Shown here: one piece after another, positions 36,980 through 45,216 of the stretch
Layout: every line of letters starts with the position of its first letter
Position numbering within the stretch: position 1 is the first letter of the stretch
Origin: Tenacibaculum todarodis
GTDB taxonomy: Bacteria > Bacteroidota > Bacteroidia > Flavobacteriales > Flavobacteriaceae
Reading direction: 5' to 3'
NCBI RefSeq assembly: GCF_001889045.1
Contig: NZ_CP018155.1
Span: forward strand, 2,606,001-2,670,000
DNA: 64,000 nt
Made by a program: the position numbers and the translations under genes
The notes under the pieces: model-generated
What the model saw: only the letters and a program-made list of their open reading frames with translations
Database searches by the model: none
What the model was told of the DNA's origin: nothing

Positions 36980-37369
36980 ATGAAGAAAACAAAAAAAACA
37001 GCAGTAATAATAATTTTATTTATATGTCTTGGAGGTTTGGTTGGTTACACAGTTGGTTCTGTAGTAAAAAGTTCGGATCGATCAAGTACTATTCTTCAGG
37101 TTTTAAAAGACAATTGCAACTGTAAAGAGGTAAATCAAATTATATATGCAAAAGGAATTCAATTTGGGGCAAATGGATTAAGTACAGAGAAAGGAGAATT
37201 TCAGTTAGTAGATTGTGAGTTTACATCTGTAAAAGATGAAGTAACAAAAATTCAGAAATTATTAAAATCTGATGTAAAAGATTTTGATAAAGTAGATTTA
37301 TTGGAACTTGAGTTTGTGAATAGCGAAAACTCTGAAACGGTTATAATTAAAAATGGAAAAATTCAATAA
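36980..37369 (+). CDS. Single-pass membrane protein of unknown function
   Basis: 129 residues, not recognised. A basic start is followed by one hydrophobic helix (about 8-30, with Gly-rich end GGLVGYTVGSVV). The outer part carries the CNC pair in LKDNCNCKEV and one more Cys near 78. It ends in beta-like strands (VDLLELEFVNSE, ETVIIKNGKIQ). Low Trp/His content. A 24-residue ORF starts 2 nt after its stop and an M50 protease follows. Confidence 0.6.
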   Translation: MKKTKKTAVIIILFICLGGLVGYTVGSVVKSSDRSSTILQVLKDNCNCKEVNQIIYAKGIQFGANGLSTEKGEFQLVDCEFTSVKDEVTKIQKLLKSDVKDFDKVDLLELEFVNSENSETVIIKNGKIQ

Positions 37370-37371
37370 GC

Positions 37372-37446
37372 ATGATAACAATTATAATAAAAATAACCTT
37401 AGAAGCATTAGATTTAGTAACAGACTTATTAGCATTAATTTTTTAA
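37372..37446 (+). CDS. Possible 24-residue hydrophobic peptide
   Basis: ATG at 37372 starts 2 nt after the preceding stop, suggesting translational coupling. The product, starting MITIIIKITLEALDLVTDLL and ending ALIF, is nearly all hydrophobic with two Asp, one Glu and one Lys. It lies between a membrane protein gene and an intramembrane-type protease gene. It is too short to prove by sequence alone. Confidence 0.25.
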   Translation: MITIIIKITLEALDLVTDLLALIF

Positions 37447-37517
37447 TTAAAAAAAGGGAATCAAATTAAATCCTTTCAAATGTTTTTGTTGAGGATTAGA
37501 TTACAACTTAAGTAATT

Positions 37518-38261
37518 ATGGGAAGCAAAATTATAGAATTTATAGGCATTATCTTTACAATACAGTTTGTGTTAGGTATACATGAACTCGGTCACTTAGT
37601 AACTGGTCTAATACAAGGATTTCAATTTGAATTATTTGTTGTTGGACCTCTTGGAATTAAAAGAGAAGATAATAAAATTAAGGTTTATCTTAATAAGAAT
37701 TTAGCCTATTATGGAGGTGTAGCTGCGGTTTTACCTGTTGATGATAATCCTAAAAACATTAAAAAGTTTGCAAATGTAATTTTAGCAGGCCCTTTATCAT
37801 CGTTAGTTTTGTCTATTATTTGCCTTATTTTTACGTGTTTTTTTAATTTTTCTGGAGAATTATTTATGTTCATGGCAGGTTTTACTTCATTCGGTATATT
37901 TTTAGCAACTACAATACCTTCAAAAACAGGAACTTTTTTTTCTGATAGAAAACGTTACCAAAGACTAATTTCTAAAGGTAAAGAAAGAGAAACAGAAATA
38001 GCTTTATTAAGAATAATAGGAATTTATGGAAGAGATAATTCTTATAAAAATGTGAATATTGATGATATAAACCTAGTAATTCAGGATACACATTACCAAT
38101 ATTTTGGAATTTTCTGCAAATTAAGTTTTCAGCATGAAACAACGGGTAGTTTTGATATTAAAACAAAAGCCAATTTTGATGAGCTAACATTTACAATGCC
38201 TAAGTCATTTGTAAAAGTAATTGCTAAAGAATTAGATAAGTTAATACAGGTAGCCAATTAA
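37518..38261 (+). CDS. M50 family metallopeptidase-like membrane protein
   Basis: 247 residues. The zinc motif HELGH (22-26) lies in the first helix. A second hydrophobic block has NVILAGPLSSL, which matches the N-xxx-GP element of M50 proteases. The Asp in FFSDRKR is the likely third ligand, equivalent to the SDG motif of small M50 proteins. There is no PDZ domain, unlike RseP. The C-terminal about 90 residues are soluble with no known domain. It could cleave membrane peptides or precursors; the substrate is unknown. Confidence 0.78.
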   Translation: MGSKIIEFIGIIFTIQFVLGIHELGHLVTGLIQGFQFELFVVGPLGIKREDNKIKVYLNKNLAYYGGVAAVLPVDDNPKNIKKFANVILAGPLSSLVLSIICLIFTCFFNFSGELFMFMAGFTSFGIFLATTIPSKTGTFFSDRKRYQRLISKGKERETEIALLRIIGIYGRDNSYKNVNIDDINLVIQDTHYQYFGIFCKLSFQHETTGSFDIKTKANFDELTFTMPKSFVKVIAKELDKLIQVAN

Positions 38262-38285
38262 AAAAACAACTTTTGTTATAGCAAA

Positions 38286-38309
38286 AAAAGACGCTATAAA
38301 GCGTCTTTT
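38286..38309. terminator. Bidirectional Rho-independent terminator
   Basis: A 10-bp stem AAAAGACGCT / AGCGTCTTTT with loop ATAA, between convergent genes. Confidence 0.9.
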
Positions 38310-38333
38310 CTTGTTTAAAACTAATATTTTTTA

Positions 38334-38930
38334 TTAAATATTAATAGAAGTAGTAAAAGTTCTTCCGTTAAGCGTAACCTTTACTTTGTACTCCTCTTTT
38401 TCTTTTTCTAATATTTTAAATTCCTTTGCTATTAAAGAAGTATTACTAATGTTTTCAGAGTAAATTGTTTCAAAAGTTGAATCAGTAACATTGTAAAGTA
38501 ATTCTACTTTAGAAGGAGACATGTCAGCATTTAAAGCTCTAACAATTATAGCATTATTTTTGTATTCAACTTTTGGCTTAAAAATTACTTTTAAATTTTC
38601 TTTATCAAATTTAACTGTATTAGAAGCTACTGTAAAAGGATACACTTTTATTTGTGCTTGTTTATCTAATTCAAATATATAATTACCATCAGGTAAAGTT
38701 GTTAAGTCAAAAGTTTTAGTATATTCTCCGCTTTTTAAAAGTATTTCATTGTAAAGAACAACTCCAAAATTATCTTTAATTATAAGCTTTTCACCTTGGA
38801 CAACATCTTTTAAAATTAAAGTTGTTTTTCCATTTTCTTCATTATTTAATGAAGTTTTTTCTGTTGCGTTGCTGCTTAGTGTAGCAAATACCATTGCTAA
38901 GACTAAAATGTTTTTCATAAAGTTTTTCAT
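38334..38930 (-). CDS. Secreted beta-sandwich protein of unknown function
   Basis: 198 residues. Signal peptide 1-22 (cleavage after SNA). The body reads as beta strands in an Ig/fibronectin-like pattern, with GEYTKTFDLTTLPDGNYIFEL near 88-108. This resembles the beta-sandwich domains common in Bacteroidota secretion-associated proteins. No catalytic motif. It is a single gene between a terminator and the AraC upstream region. Confidence 0.6.
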   Translation of the reverse strand: MKNFMKNILVLAMVFATLSSNATEKTSLNNEENGKTTLILKDVVQGEKLIIKDNFGVVLYNEILLKSGEYTKTFDLTTLPDGNYIFELDKQAQIKVYPFTVASNTVKFDKENLKVIFKPKVEYKNNAIIVRALNADMSPSKVELLYNVTDSTFETIYSENISNTSLIAKEFKILEKEKEEYKVKVTLNGRTFTTSINI

Positions 38931-39099
38931 AATCTAATAGTTTTAATGATTATGGGGACAAAGTTACGCCAGAAGTATAGTTAGGAAAACAAGAATTTTT
39001 GCAGGTTTATATACTATATTAACCGAGTTGAATTTAGTTAGTCTTTAATAAGTTAATTTAGCATATATTTAAGGTAAATTACCATACAAACCAAATATA

Positions 39100-39117
39100 T
39101 TAAATATGTATATTTAA
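39100..39117. promoter_or_regulatory. AT-rich palindrome upstream of the AraC gene
   Basis: TTAAATAT-GT-ATATTTAA, an 8-2-8 inverted repeat 18 bp before the TTG start. It could be an operator, but the base composition makes chance likely. Confidence 0.25.
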
Positions 39118-39134
39118 TTAAAGTTTTAATTATT

Positions 39135-40004
39135 TTGAATACAAAACCAACATTAAAAAAAATAAAGCTAACCTTTGGTAGTTCTATAGTAGCTATACAA
39201 GAAACAAAGAAGCGCAAAAGGAGTGAAGCATTTTGGCATTTTCATCCAGAAGTAGAAATGGTTTACGTTAATAAAGGAAAAGGACGTAGACATATTGGTA
39301 ATCATTTATCTTACTTTAATAATAGTCAATTAATTTTAATAGGCTCTAATTTACCCCATAATGGTTTTATAGATCGTTTAACTTCTAAAGGAAAAGAGAC
39401 TTTAGTACAATTTCATCCAGAGCTTTTAGGAAACGCTTTAAATTCTATACCAGAAATGAAAAATATATTGCAGCTTTTAGAGCGCGCAAAAAACGGTATT
39501 TTATTTAAATCTGAAATTAAAAAAGTTGTTGGGCCTAAAATTGAAAAATTACCCAAATATGAAGGAATAAAAAGGTTAACAAAATTATTAGAAATATTAG
39601 AGCTCTTAGCTTTAACGGACAATTATACTTTATTGAATGAAAATGGTTATGTTTTTGAAATACAACCACAAGACACAGACAAAATAGATAAGATTTTTAA
39701 ATACGTTAATAAGAATTTTCAAAGTCAAATTACTTTAGACCAAATTGCAGACGTTGCAAATATGACTGTGCCTGCTTTTTGCCGTTACTTTAAAAAAGTT
39801 ACAGGAAAAACATTTACACAGTTTGTAAATGAATATCGTGTGTTTTATGCCTCAAAATTATTAACTGAAAGCCAAAGTAGTGTTACCGATATTTGTTTTG
39901 AATGCGGGTTTAATAATTTTTCGCACTTTAATAAAGTCTTTAATGACGTAATTGGTAAAAGTGCTTCAAAATATAGAAATGAAATAAAATCGATAGTACA
40001 ATAA
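39135..40004 (+). CDS. AraC family transcription regulator with cupin domain
   Basis: 289 residues starting with TTG. The N-terminal cupin (about 25-85: FWHFHPEVEMVYVNKGKG, LILIGSNLPH) probably binds a small ligand such as a sugar. Two AraC helix-turn-helix units cover 185-285 (ITLDQIADVANMTVPAFCRYFKKVTG and SSVTDICFECGFNNFSHFNKVF). No likely target operon is adjacent. Confidence 0.9.
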   Translation: MNTKPTLKKIKLTFGSSIVAIQETKKRKRSEAFWHFHPEVEMVYVNKGKGRRHIGNHLSYFNNSQLILIGSNLPHNGFIDRLTSKGKETLVQFHPELLGNALNSIPEMKNILQLLERAKNGILFKSEIKKVVGPKIEKLPKYEGIKRLTKLLEILELLALTDNYTLLNENGYVFEIQPQDTDKIDKIFKYVNKNFQSQITLDQIADVANMTVPAFCRYFKKVTGKTFTQFVNEYRVFYASKLLTESQSSVTDICFECGFNNFSHFNKVFNDVIGKSASKYRNEIKSIVQ

Positions 40005-40008
40005 CTTA

Positions 40009-40665
40009 TTATTTCTTACCGTTCCATTCATCATAGAATTGTTGTAAAAAACCTTCCATATAGTTGTGTCTATCTGTAGCTATTCGTTTTCCAGAAGTAG
40101 TATTCATTTTATCTTTTAAGAGTAATAATTTCTCGTAAAAATGATTAATTGTTGGTGCTGTAGATTTTTTATATTCGTCTTTGCTCATCGTTAAATTTGG
40201 AGCAATTTCTGGATTGTATAAGGTTCTGTTTTTAAATCCACCATAATTAAAACAACGTGCAATACCAATGGCGCCAATTGCATCTAACCTGTCTGCATCT
40301 TGTACAACTTCTAACTCGGGTGAAGTAAATTTTTTACCAGAAGACAAACTAGTTTTAAAAGAAATAAAGTTGATGATGTTTTCAATATGAATAATAATTT
40401 CTTCGGAAACGTTTTCATTTTCTAAAAATTCACGCGCCATTTTAGGTCCAACAGTTTCATCTCCATCATAAAATTTTGCATCGGCAATGTCGTGTAATAA
40501 AGCGCCAAGTGAAACAATAAATTCGTCCACATTTTCGTCTTTTGCAATTAATAAAGCGTTTTTATAGACACGTTCTATATGAAACCAATCGTGACCGCCT
40601 TCTGCACCTTTTAGTGTTTCTTTTACGAATTTTATGGTATTTTTTATGATGTTATTTTTATTCAT
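40009..40665 (-). CDS. HD-domain phosphohydrolase (YedJ-like)
   Basis: 218 residues. The metal ligands are H29 (HDWFHIERV), H58-D59 (ALLHDIADAKF) and the Asp in VVQDADRLDAIGAIG. The layout fits the single-domain HD hydrolases of the YedJ/YpgQ group, which act on nucleotides. The substrate is unknown. It ends 4 bp from the AraC stop, tail to tail. Confidence 0.88.
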   Translation of the reverse strand: MNKNNIIKNTIKFVKETLKGAEGGHDWFHIERVYKNALLIAKDENVDEFIVSLGALLHDIADAKFYDGDETVGPKMAREFLENENVSEEIIIHIENIINFISFKTSLSSGKKFTSPELEVVQDADRLDAIGAIGIARCFNYGGFKNRTLYNPEIAPNLTMSKDEYKKSTAPTINHFYEKLLLLKDKMNTTSGKRIATDRHNYMEGFLQQFYDEWNGKK

Positions 40666-40805
40666 ACAGCAAAAATAAGGAAAGTAAACTACCTTAAGGA
40701 AAGCCTGAAATATTTGGAAGAAAACAATATTAAAATTAGAGGGAAGTATCTAAACATCTAAATTTCGATTATCGAATAAAATTATTAAAAAAGAATAAAA
40801 AATTA

Positions 40806-40833
40806 TTGATAAACAATAATTTTTATATATTTG
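40806..40833 (+). promoter_or_regulatory. Promoter of the DUF2975 operon
   Basis: TTG (40806-40808) and TATATTTG (40826-40833), spacing 17 bp. The first ATG is 21 nt downstream. Confidence 0.65.
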
Positions 40834-40854
40834 TGGTAAGAAAATGAATGAACT

Positions 40855-41364
40855 ATGAGAAAATTACACATTTTAAAAGCGATTGTAGATTTTACTTGGA
40901 TTTTTGCTATTCCTTTAGTTATGGTAATTATAGCTTTTATTCCTGCTATTTTCTTTTATGATTTTGGCGACTTAAACATAACAATTAACTCAATTAATTT
41001 TAATTCTGTTGATAGCAGCATGCCGTTAAAGTTATTACTTGCATTAAACGCACTAAATTATTTATTGATAATTTATGCTTTATATTTATTCAGAAGAGTT
41101 TTATATTTTTTTTTATTAGTAAAAGTTTTTGATAATAAAGTAATTCAATTATTTAATAAAATTGGTTATTTACTTACCATTTCTGGAGTAGTTACTTTAG
41201 TTCTATCTTTCTTAAGTAAACTGTATTTTGAACAAAAAATGAGTTTAGAGTTTGGTTTAAATCCATATATAGTAATTGTATGTCTTGGACTATTTTTTAT
41301 GGTTTTAGGTGAAATATTTATAGTTGCAAAAACAGCAAAACAAGAAAATGATTTAACAATATAA
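40855..41364 (+). CDS. DUF2975 membrane protein, paralog 1
   Basis: 169 residues with four predicted helices (about 12-34, 58-82, 104-125, 137-158). The segment VFDNKVIQLFNKIGYLLTISG is the DUF2975 core. It ends AKQENDLTI. DUF2975 proteins commonly sit before a small Cro/CI regulator, as here, but their role is unknown. First of four genes, each separated by 2 nt. Confidence 0.8.
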   Translation: MRKLHILKAIVDFTWIFAIPLVMVIIAFIPAIFFYDFGDLNITINSINFNSVDSSMPLKLLLALNALNYLLIIYALYLFRRVLYFFLLVKVFDNKVIQLFNKIGYLLTISGVVTLVLSFLSKLYFEQKMSLEFGLNPYIVIVCLGLFFMVLGEIFIVAKTAKQENDLTI

Positions 41365-41366
41365 GT

Positions 41367-41915
41367 ATGAAAAGAGTATTAAGTTCATTAAAATTATTTT
41401 GTACTTTATTGGTAATAAGTACTTCGTATAAATTTTTCAAGGAATTGTATAAAATTATTCACTATTTTATTTACGGTGGAAATAAGTTGAAAATTTTCAG
41501 TTTTAATTTTCCTAAAAATTGGAGTGAAGGAATTTATTATTTATTATCAGTTGTTGTATTGATATTAGTTGGTTACCTTATTTATTTAGCGATAGAATTT
41601 AGAAAAGTCTTTTTTAAATTTTCAAATGAAGAGGTATTTACAAAAGAAAATAGTGAAAGGTTACGAAAAATTGGAAAAGGACTCATTATTTATGCTACTA
41701 TTCATGTGATTTTTGAATTGGTATTAGGTTTTTCAAATGTTATTCAACTACCTAATGAAACAGCGTATGGTTCAGGATACAATGTTGGAAAAGTTCTGGG
41801 AATTGTAATAAGAGAAAGACTTCCATTATTCTTAGTAGCATTATTTGTTCAGTTTATCTCTTTTATCGTTGTTAAAGGAAGTATTATAAAACAAGAAAAC
41901 GAACTAACAATATAA
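41367..41915 (+). CDS. DUF2975 membrane protein, paralog 2
   Basis: 182 residues, four predicted helices. The core EEVFTKENSERLRKIGKGLI matches the family better than paralog 1. It ends IKQENELTI. Divergent from its neighbours in the loops, so the three copies are not recent duplicates. Confidence 0.82.
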   Translation: MKRVLSSLKLFCTLLVISTSYKFFKELYKIIHYFIYGGNKLKIFSFNFPKNWSEGIYYLLSVVVLILVGYLIYLAIEFRKVFFKFSNEEVFTKENSERLRKIGKGLIIYATIHVIFELVLGFSNVIQLPNETAYGSGYNVGKVLGIVIRERLPLFLVALFVQFISFIVVKGSIIKQENELTI

Positions 41916-41917
41916 TT

Positions 41918-42418
41918 ATGAAAGCAGAAAAATTATTTAAAACGTTAGTTGATAGCATTTTTATATTGCAAATTGTAGGTTTTTTAACCTTGATAGTTGC
42001 AATTCCGACAATGTATTTGACTTCAATAAATTTTGAAAATGTATCAGTTATAAAATGGCCTTTTTTACTTTGGATATTAGCTTTTATATATGTATTTTCT
42101 TATGTGCTATTTATTGTTGGAGTTTTCTATCTAAAAAAACTTTCTAAAGAACTTTTAAAGGAAAAATATTTTTCCAATTATGTAATTCAAAATTCAATAA
42201 GAACAGGTAAAATGTTTATTGTTTCTGGCTGTTTAATGATTTTAGTTTTCTTGATTCAGTTTGTCTCAAGATTAACTAATTATTCTTTGCGATTAGCTTA
42301 TAGTACAGAGTTTATTTTTGCATTATTTATTATAGCAATTGGATTGTTCTTTTTAATTCAAGGAAAAATATTAAATAAAGGAAATCAATTAAAACAAGAA
42401 AACGACTTAACAATATAA
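41918..42418 (+). CDS. DUF2975 membrane protein, paralog 3
   Basis: 166 residues, four predicted helices. The core FSNYVIQNSIRTGKMFIVSG is preceded by a Lys-rich loop. It ends LKQENDLTI, the same tail as the two before it. The shared C-terminal octapeptide may bind a common partner, perhaps the regulator encoded next. Confidence 0.8.
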   Translation: MKAEKLFKTLVDSIFILQIVGFLTLIVAIPTMYLTSINFENVSVIKWPFLLWILAFIYVFSYVLFIVGVFYLKKLSKELLKEKYFSNYVIQNSIRTGKMFIVSGCLMILVFLIQFVSRLTNYSLRLAYSTEFIFALFIIAIGLFFLIQGKILNKGNQLKQENDLTI

Positions 42419-42420
42419 CA

Positions 42421-42627
42421 ATGGCAATTATTATAAATTTAGATGTAATGCTTGCCAAGCGTAAAATGAAGAGCAAGGAATTGGCAGCAATTATAGGAAT
42501 AACTACAGCAAATCTATCTATCCTAAAATCTGGTAAAGCAAAAGCGGTTAGGTTTTCTACGTTGGAAGCAATTTGTAAAGCATTAGATTGCCAACCAGCA
42601 GATATTTTAGAATTTAAAGAAGATTAG
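42421..42627 (+). CDS. Cro/CI-type HTH regulator (YozG-like)
   Basis: 68 residues, one HTH domain over the whole length (MKSKELAAIIGITTANLSIL, then LEAICKALDCQPADIL). It is the last gene of the DUF2975 operon and probably its own regulator. The 3' end overlaps a convergent gene by 14 bp. Confidence 0.92.
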   Translation: MAIIINLDVMLAKRKMKSKELAAIIGITTANLSILKSGKAKAVRFSTLEAICKALDCQPADILEFKED

Positions 42628-42865
42628 TTCTCCTAATTATTTCCTTCTTAAAATGCCTCATTTGTAATGCGCCTGCAATAATCATTGGAGTAAAAACTAA
42701 TGGTAAAAAAGTAAACGGATTTATACCGTTGTCCATAGTCATTAATACCGCATAAACTAGCATAACACAAACTAAAACAGTTTGAACTATAGTCAATATT
42801 TTAGCGCGTTTGTATGCTTTTTTTAATTCAACATCAGAAATATATTCTAAAGATTTTTTAGCCAT
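42614..42865 (-). CDS. Small two-helix membrane protein of unknown function
   Basis: 83 residues from the ATG at 42865 (MAKKSLEYISDVELKKAYKR). Two hydrophobic helices (about 22-42 and 52-70) separated by DNGINPFTF, a basic end. An earlier TTG at 42886 would add seven residues. No family recognised. Its stop lies inside the regulator gene on the other strand. Confidence 0.6.
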   Translation of the reverse strand: MAKKSLEYISDVELKKAYKRAKILTIVQTVLVCVMLVYAVLMTMDNGINPFTFLPLVFTPMIIAGALQMRHFKKEIIRRTNLL

Positions 42866-42916
42866 TCTTAAAAATTTTAACACCAATTATTGATGCAAAA
42901 ATAGTACTTTTATGGC

Positions 42917-44176
42917 ATGTTTGCACTGGTAGATTGTAACAACTTTTATGCGTCTTGTGAGCGGGTTTTTAATCCGAATTTGCAAGGGAAACCTGTTGCT
43001 ATTCTTAGCAATAATGACGGTTGTGTTATTTCTATGAGTGACGAAGCCAAAAAAATAGGATTGCCATTTGGTGCGCCAATTTTTAAGTGGGAAGAGTTTT
43101 GTAAGCAACAAAATATTTCGGTTTTATCATCTAATTATCCGTTGTACGGAGATATGAGCGAACGTGTTATGAAAATTCTTGCACAATTTTCTCCAGATAT
43201 AGAAGTCTATTCTGTAGATGAGTCTTTTTTAGAGTTAAAAGGATTTGATAACATCAACTTAGAAGCCTACGCAACTAAAATAAGAAGTAGAATTTTACAG
43301 TGGACAGGAATTCCGGTTTGTGTTGGTATTGCGCCAACTAAAGCGCTGAGTAAAGTTGCTAATAAAATTGCACGATCTAATATTAAGCAGTCAAAAGGAA
43401 TTTGCATTATAGATTCTGAAGAGAAAAGAGTTTTAGCTTTAAAATGGACTAAAATTGGTAAAGTTTGGGGAATTGGAAGACGTTTAAAAACACGATTAGA
43501 AACGAAAGGAATTATAACTGCATTCGATTTTACACAATTAGCAAGTAGTTTGGTTTTAAAAGAATTCTCTATTGTAGAATGGCGTTTGCAGAAAGATTTA
43601 CAAGGCATTTCTAAAATTTTATTAGAAGATACAACTTCTTCAAAAAAAATGATTGCAACTACGCGTAGCTTTGAGCGTACTTTTTCTAATATTCACGATA
43701 TAAAAGAACGTGTTTCTACCTTTGCAACAAGTTGTGCGGAGAAGTTACGCAAACAAAACTCTAGTTGTTATATGCTAATTGTTATGTTGCGTAGCGATCG
43801 TCATAAAAAAGATGAAGCGCAACATAGCGTTAGTAAAACAGTGGTTTTTTCGAATCCTACAAATTCTACATTAACATTAAGTAGTGCGGCTGTTAAAGCG
43901 GTTTCTACTATTTTTAAAAGCGGAATTAAATACAAACGTGCAGGTGTTATTGTTACGGGTATTGTGGCAGAAGATAATTATCAATTAGATTTATTTTCTA
44001 CTGAAAACCCAAAACACAAACCGTTAATGCAAGCTATTGATAAATTAAATCGTACTTTTAAAGCGGATAAAATTAAATTGGCAAATCAAGATTTAAAAAG
44101 AACTTGGAAAATGCGTCAAGAACGCTTATCGCCTAAATACACCACAAATATTAACGACGTAATTACTGTAAAATGA
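42917..44176 (+). CDS. umuC: DNA polymerase V catalytic subunit UmuC
   Basis: 419 residues of the Y family. D6 in the start MFALVDCNNFYASCERVFNP and the DE pair in YSVDESFLEL are the catalytic acids. The helix-hairpin region (KVWGIGRRLKTRLETKGI) and little finger follow. It makes error-prone translesion synthesis with UmuD'. It overlaps umuD by 4 bp. The order umuC-umuD is the reverse of that in E. coli. Confidence 0.95.
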   Translation: MFALVDCNNFYASCERVFNPNLQGKPVAILSNNDGCVISMSDEAKKIGLPFGAPIFKWEEFCKQQNISVLSSNYPLYGDMSERVMKILAQFSPDIEVYSVDESFLELKGFDNINLEAYATKIRSRILQWTGIPVCVGIAPTKALSKVANKIARSNIKQSKGICIIDSEEKRVLALKWTKIGKVWGIGRRLKTRLETKGIITAFDFTQLASSLVLKEFSIVEWRLQKDLQGISKILLEDTTSSKKMIATTRSFERTFSNIHDIKERVSTFATSCAEKLRKQNSSCYMLIVMLRSDRHKKDEAQHSVSKTVVFSNPTNSTLTLSSAAVKAVSTIFKSGIKYKRAGVIVTGIVAEDNYQLDLFSTENPKHKPLMQAIDKLNRTFKADKIKLANQDLKRTWKMRQERLSPKYTTNINDVITVK

Positions 44177-44613
44177 CTGTAGAGACTCCGAAGAATTTAA
44201 CTTTTTTCACTCCTGAATTTTCAAAAAATGAAGGAACTATTTTTATTGATACAGGTATTTCTGCTGGTTTTCCATCTCCTGCAGACGATTTTAGAGAAAC
44301 ACGAATTTCTTTAGATGATGAGTTAATTAGCAATAGAGAAGCTACTTTTTTTGCAAAAGTTAGCGGACAATCTATGATTGGCGCTGGTTTAGATGATAAA
44401 GATTTGTTGGTTATTGATAGAAGTATTGAGCCAACTAATAATAAAATTGCTGTTTGCTTTTTAGATGGTGAGTTTACAGTAAAACGTTTACGTGTTCAAG
44501 GAGAAGAGGTTTGGTTACAACCAGAAAATCCGAATTATCCTATTATAAAAATTACGGAAGATAATAATTTTGTTATCTGGGGAATTGTTACCAGCGTAAT
44601 TAAAAAAGTGTAA
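44173..44613 (+). CDS. umuD: UmuD-type S24 autopeptidase
   Basis: 146 residues. The cleavage site is A31-G32 in GISAGFPSPADDF. The Ser-Lys dyad is S67 (SGQSMIG) and K104 (FTVKRL). RecA-stimulated self-cleavage gives UmuD', the partner of UmuC. It overlaps umuC (ATGA), so expression is coupled. No LexA-like box was evident upstream of umuC. Confidence 0.94.
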   Translation: MTVETPKNLTFFTPEFSKNEGTIFIDTGISAGFPSPADDFRETRISLDDELISNREATFFAKVSGQSMIGAGLDDKDLLVIDRSIEPTNNKIAVCFLDGEFTVKRLRVQGEEVWLQPENPNYPIIKITEDNNFVIWGIVTSVIKKV

Positions 44614-44648
44614 AGTTACACGTATTAAATTTACTTCATAAATAAGCT

Positions 44649-44743
44649 TAGCCCTGATTGAGGCGTTTGTTGAAGCTCTTTTTTACTATAAGCGTAGCGA
44701 AATAGCTAAAAAAAGCGACTGCCGAAAGCAGGAAATAGCTTCT
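44649..44743 (+). repeat. Two-hairpin intergenic repeat, copy 3
   Basis: Reads TAGCCCTGATTGAGGCG, hairpin 1 (loop AAGCGTAGCGAAA, stem CTAT / ATAG plus T-run / A-run) and hairpin 2 (AGCAGGAAATAGCT). Full-length match to 4404-4500 on the other strand. It lies after umuD. Confidence 0.8.
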
Positions 44744-44775
44744 CAAAATAATTGCTAAAATACTACAAACCAAAT

Positions 44776-44811
44776 TTGTAACTCATTTGTAACTCCGTAA
44801 TCGTACGTTTG
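44776..44811 (+). promoter_or_regulatory. Promoter block of the 44859 gene
   Basis: TACGTTTG (44804-44811) is an exact -7 element. Upstream lies a direct repeat GTAACT with 5-bp spacer (44778-44794). TTG copies end 25 and 14 bp before the -7 element. The whole block recurs at 45145-45180. Confidence 0.6.
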
Positions 44812-44858
44812 CATCGTAAATATTAAAAAACTGTTTATTAACGATAAAAAATATAATT

Positions 44859-45143
44859 ATGATTACTAAAAACATTAACAAAATTAAAGAATTATTCACT
44901 TTAGAAAACGTAAGTGAAACTTTTTCTACAGTAAACAACTTTGCATTAGCAACAACAGAAAATGTTGCAGTTAAAGGAATTAATACAGTTTCTGAATGGC
45001 AAAACACACTTGATAAGGCTATTAAAAACGGATTAGCATTTAACGCACAAAAACAAGAAGTAATTTTTGATGCTTTAGATTCTGGTAAAGTTGTATTAGT
45101 GAAAAACGTAAGTAAAGTAACTAAGAGATTTAGCAAAAAGTAA
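44859..45143 (+). CDS. Small helical stress-type protein
   Basis: 94 residues, almost all helical and rich in Lys, Asn, Thr and Val. No signal peptide. The pattern (ENVSETFSTVNNFALATTENVAVKG, then NAQKQEVIFDALDSGKVVLVKN) resembles phasin-like or helix-bundle stress proteins. It shares its promoter block with the next gene and some sequence similarity with that gene's N-terminus (AQKQEVIFDAL versus SKKQKEMVLETA). Function unknown. Confidence 0.65.
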   Translation: MITKNINKIKELFTLENVSETFSTVNNFALATTENVAVKGINTVSEWQNTLDKAIKNGLAFNAQKQEVIFDALDSGKVVLVKNVSKVTKRFSKK

Positions 45144-45144
45144 A

Positions 45145-45180
45145 TTGCAACTCATTTGTAACTGCTTGATTGTAAGTTTG
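45145..45180 (+). promoter_or_regulatory. Promoter block of the 45217 gene
   Basis: AACTCATTTGTAACT followed by TAAGTTTG (45173-45180) repeats the layout at 44776-44811 with the same spacings. The ATG is 36 nt downstream. Confidence 0.6.
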
Positions 45181-45216
45181 TAGAACAAAATTTGAATTAA
45201 TATTAAAAAAGATAAA

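Noticed and set aside
39100..39117. Operator of the AraC gene as a separate finding
   Set aside because: The palindrome consists only of A and T apart from its centre, so chance is a good explanation.
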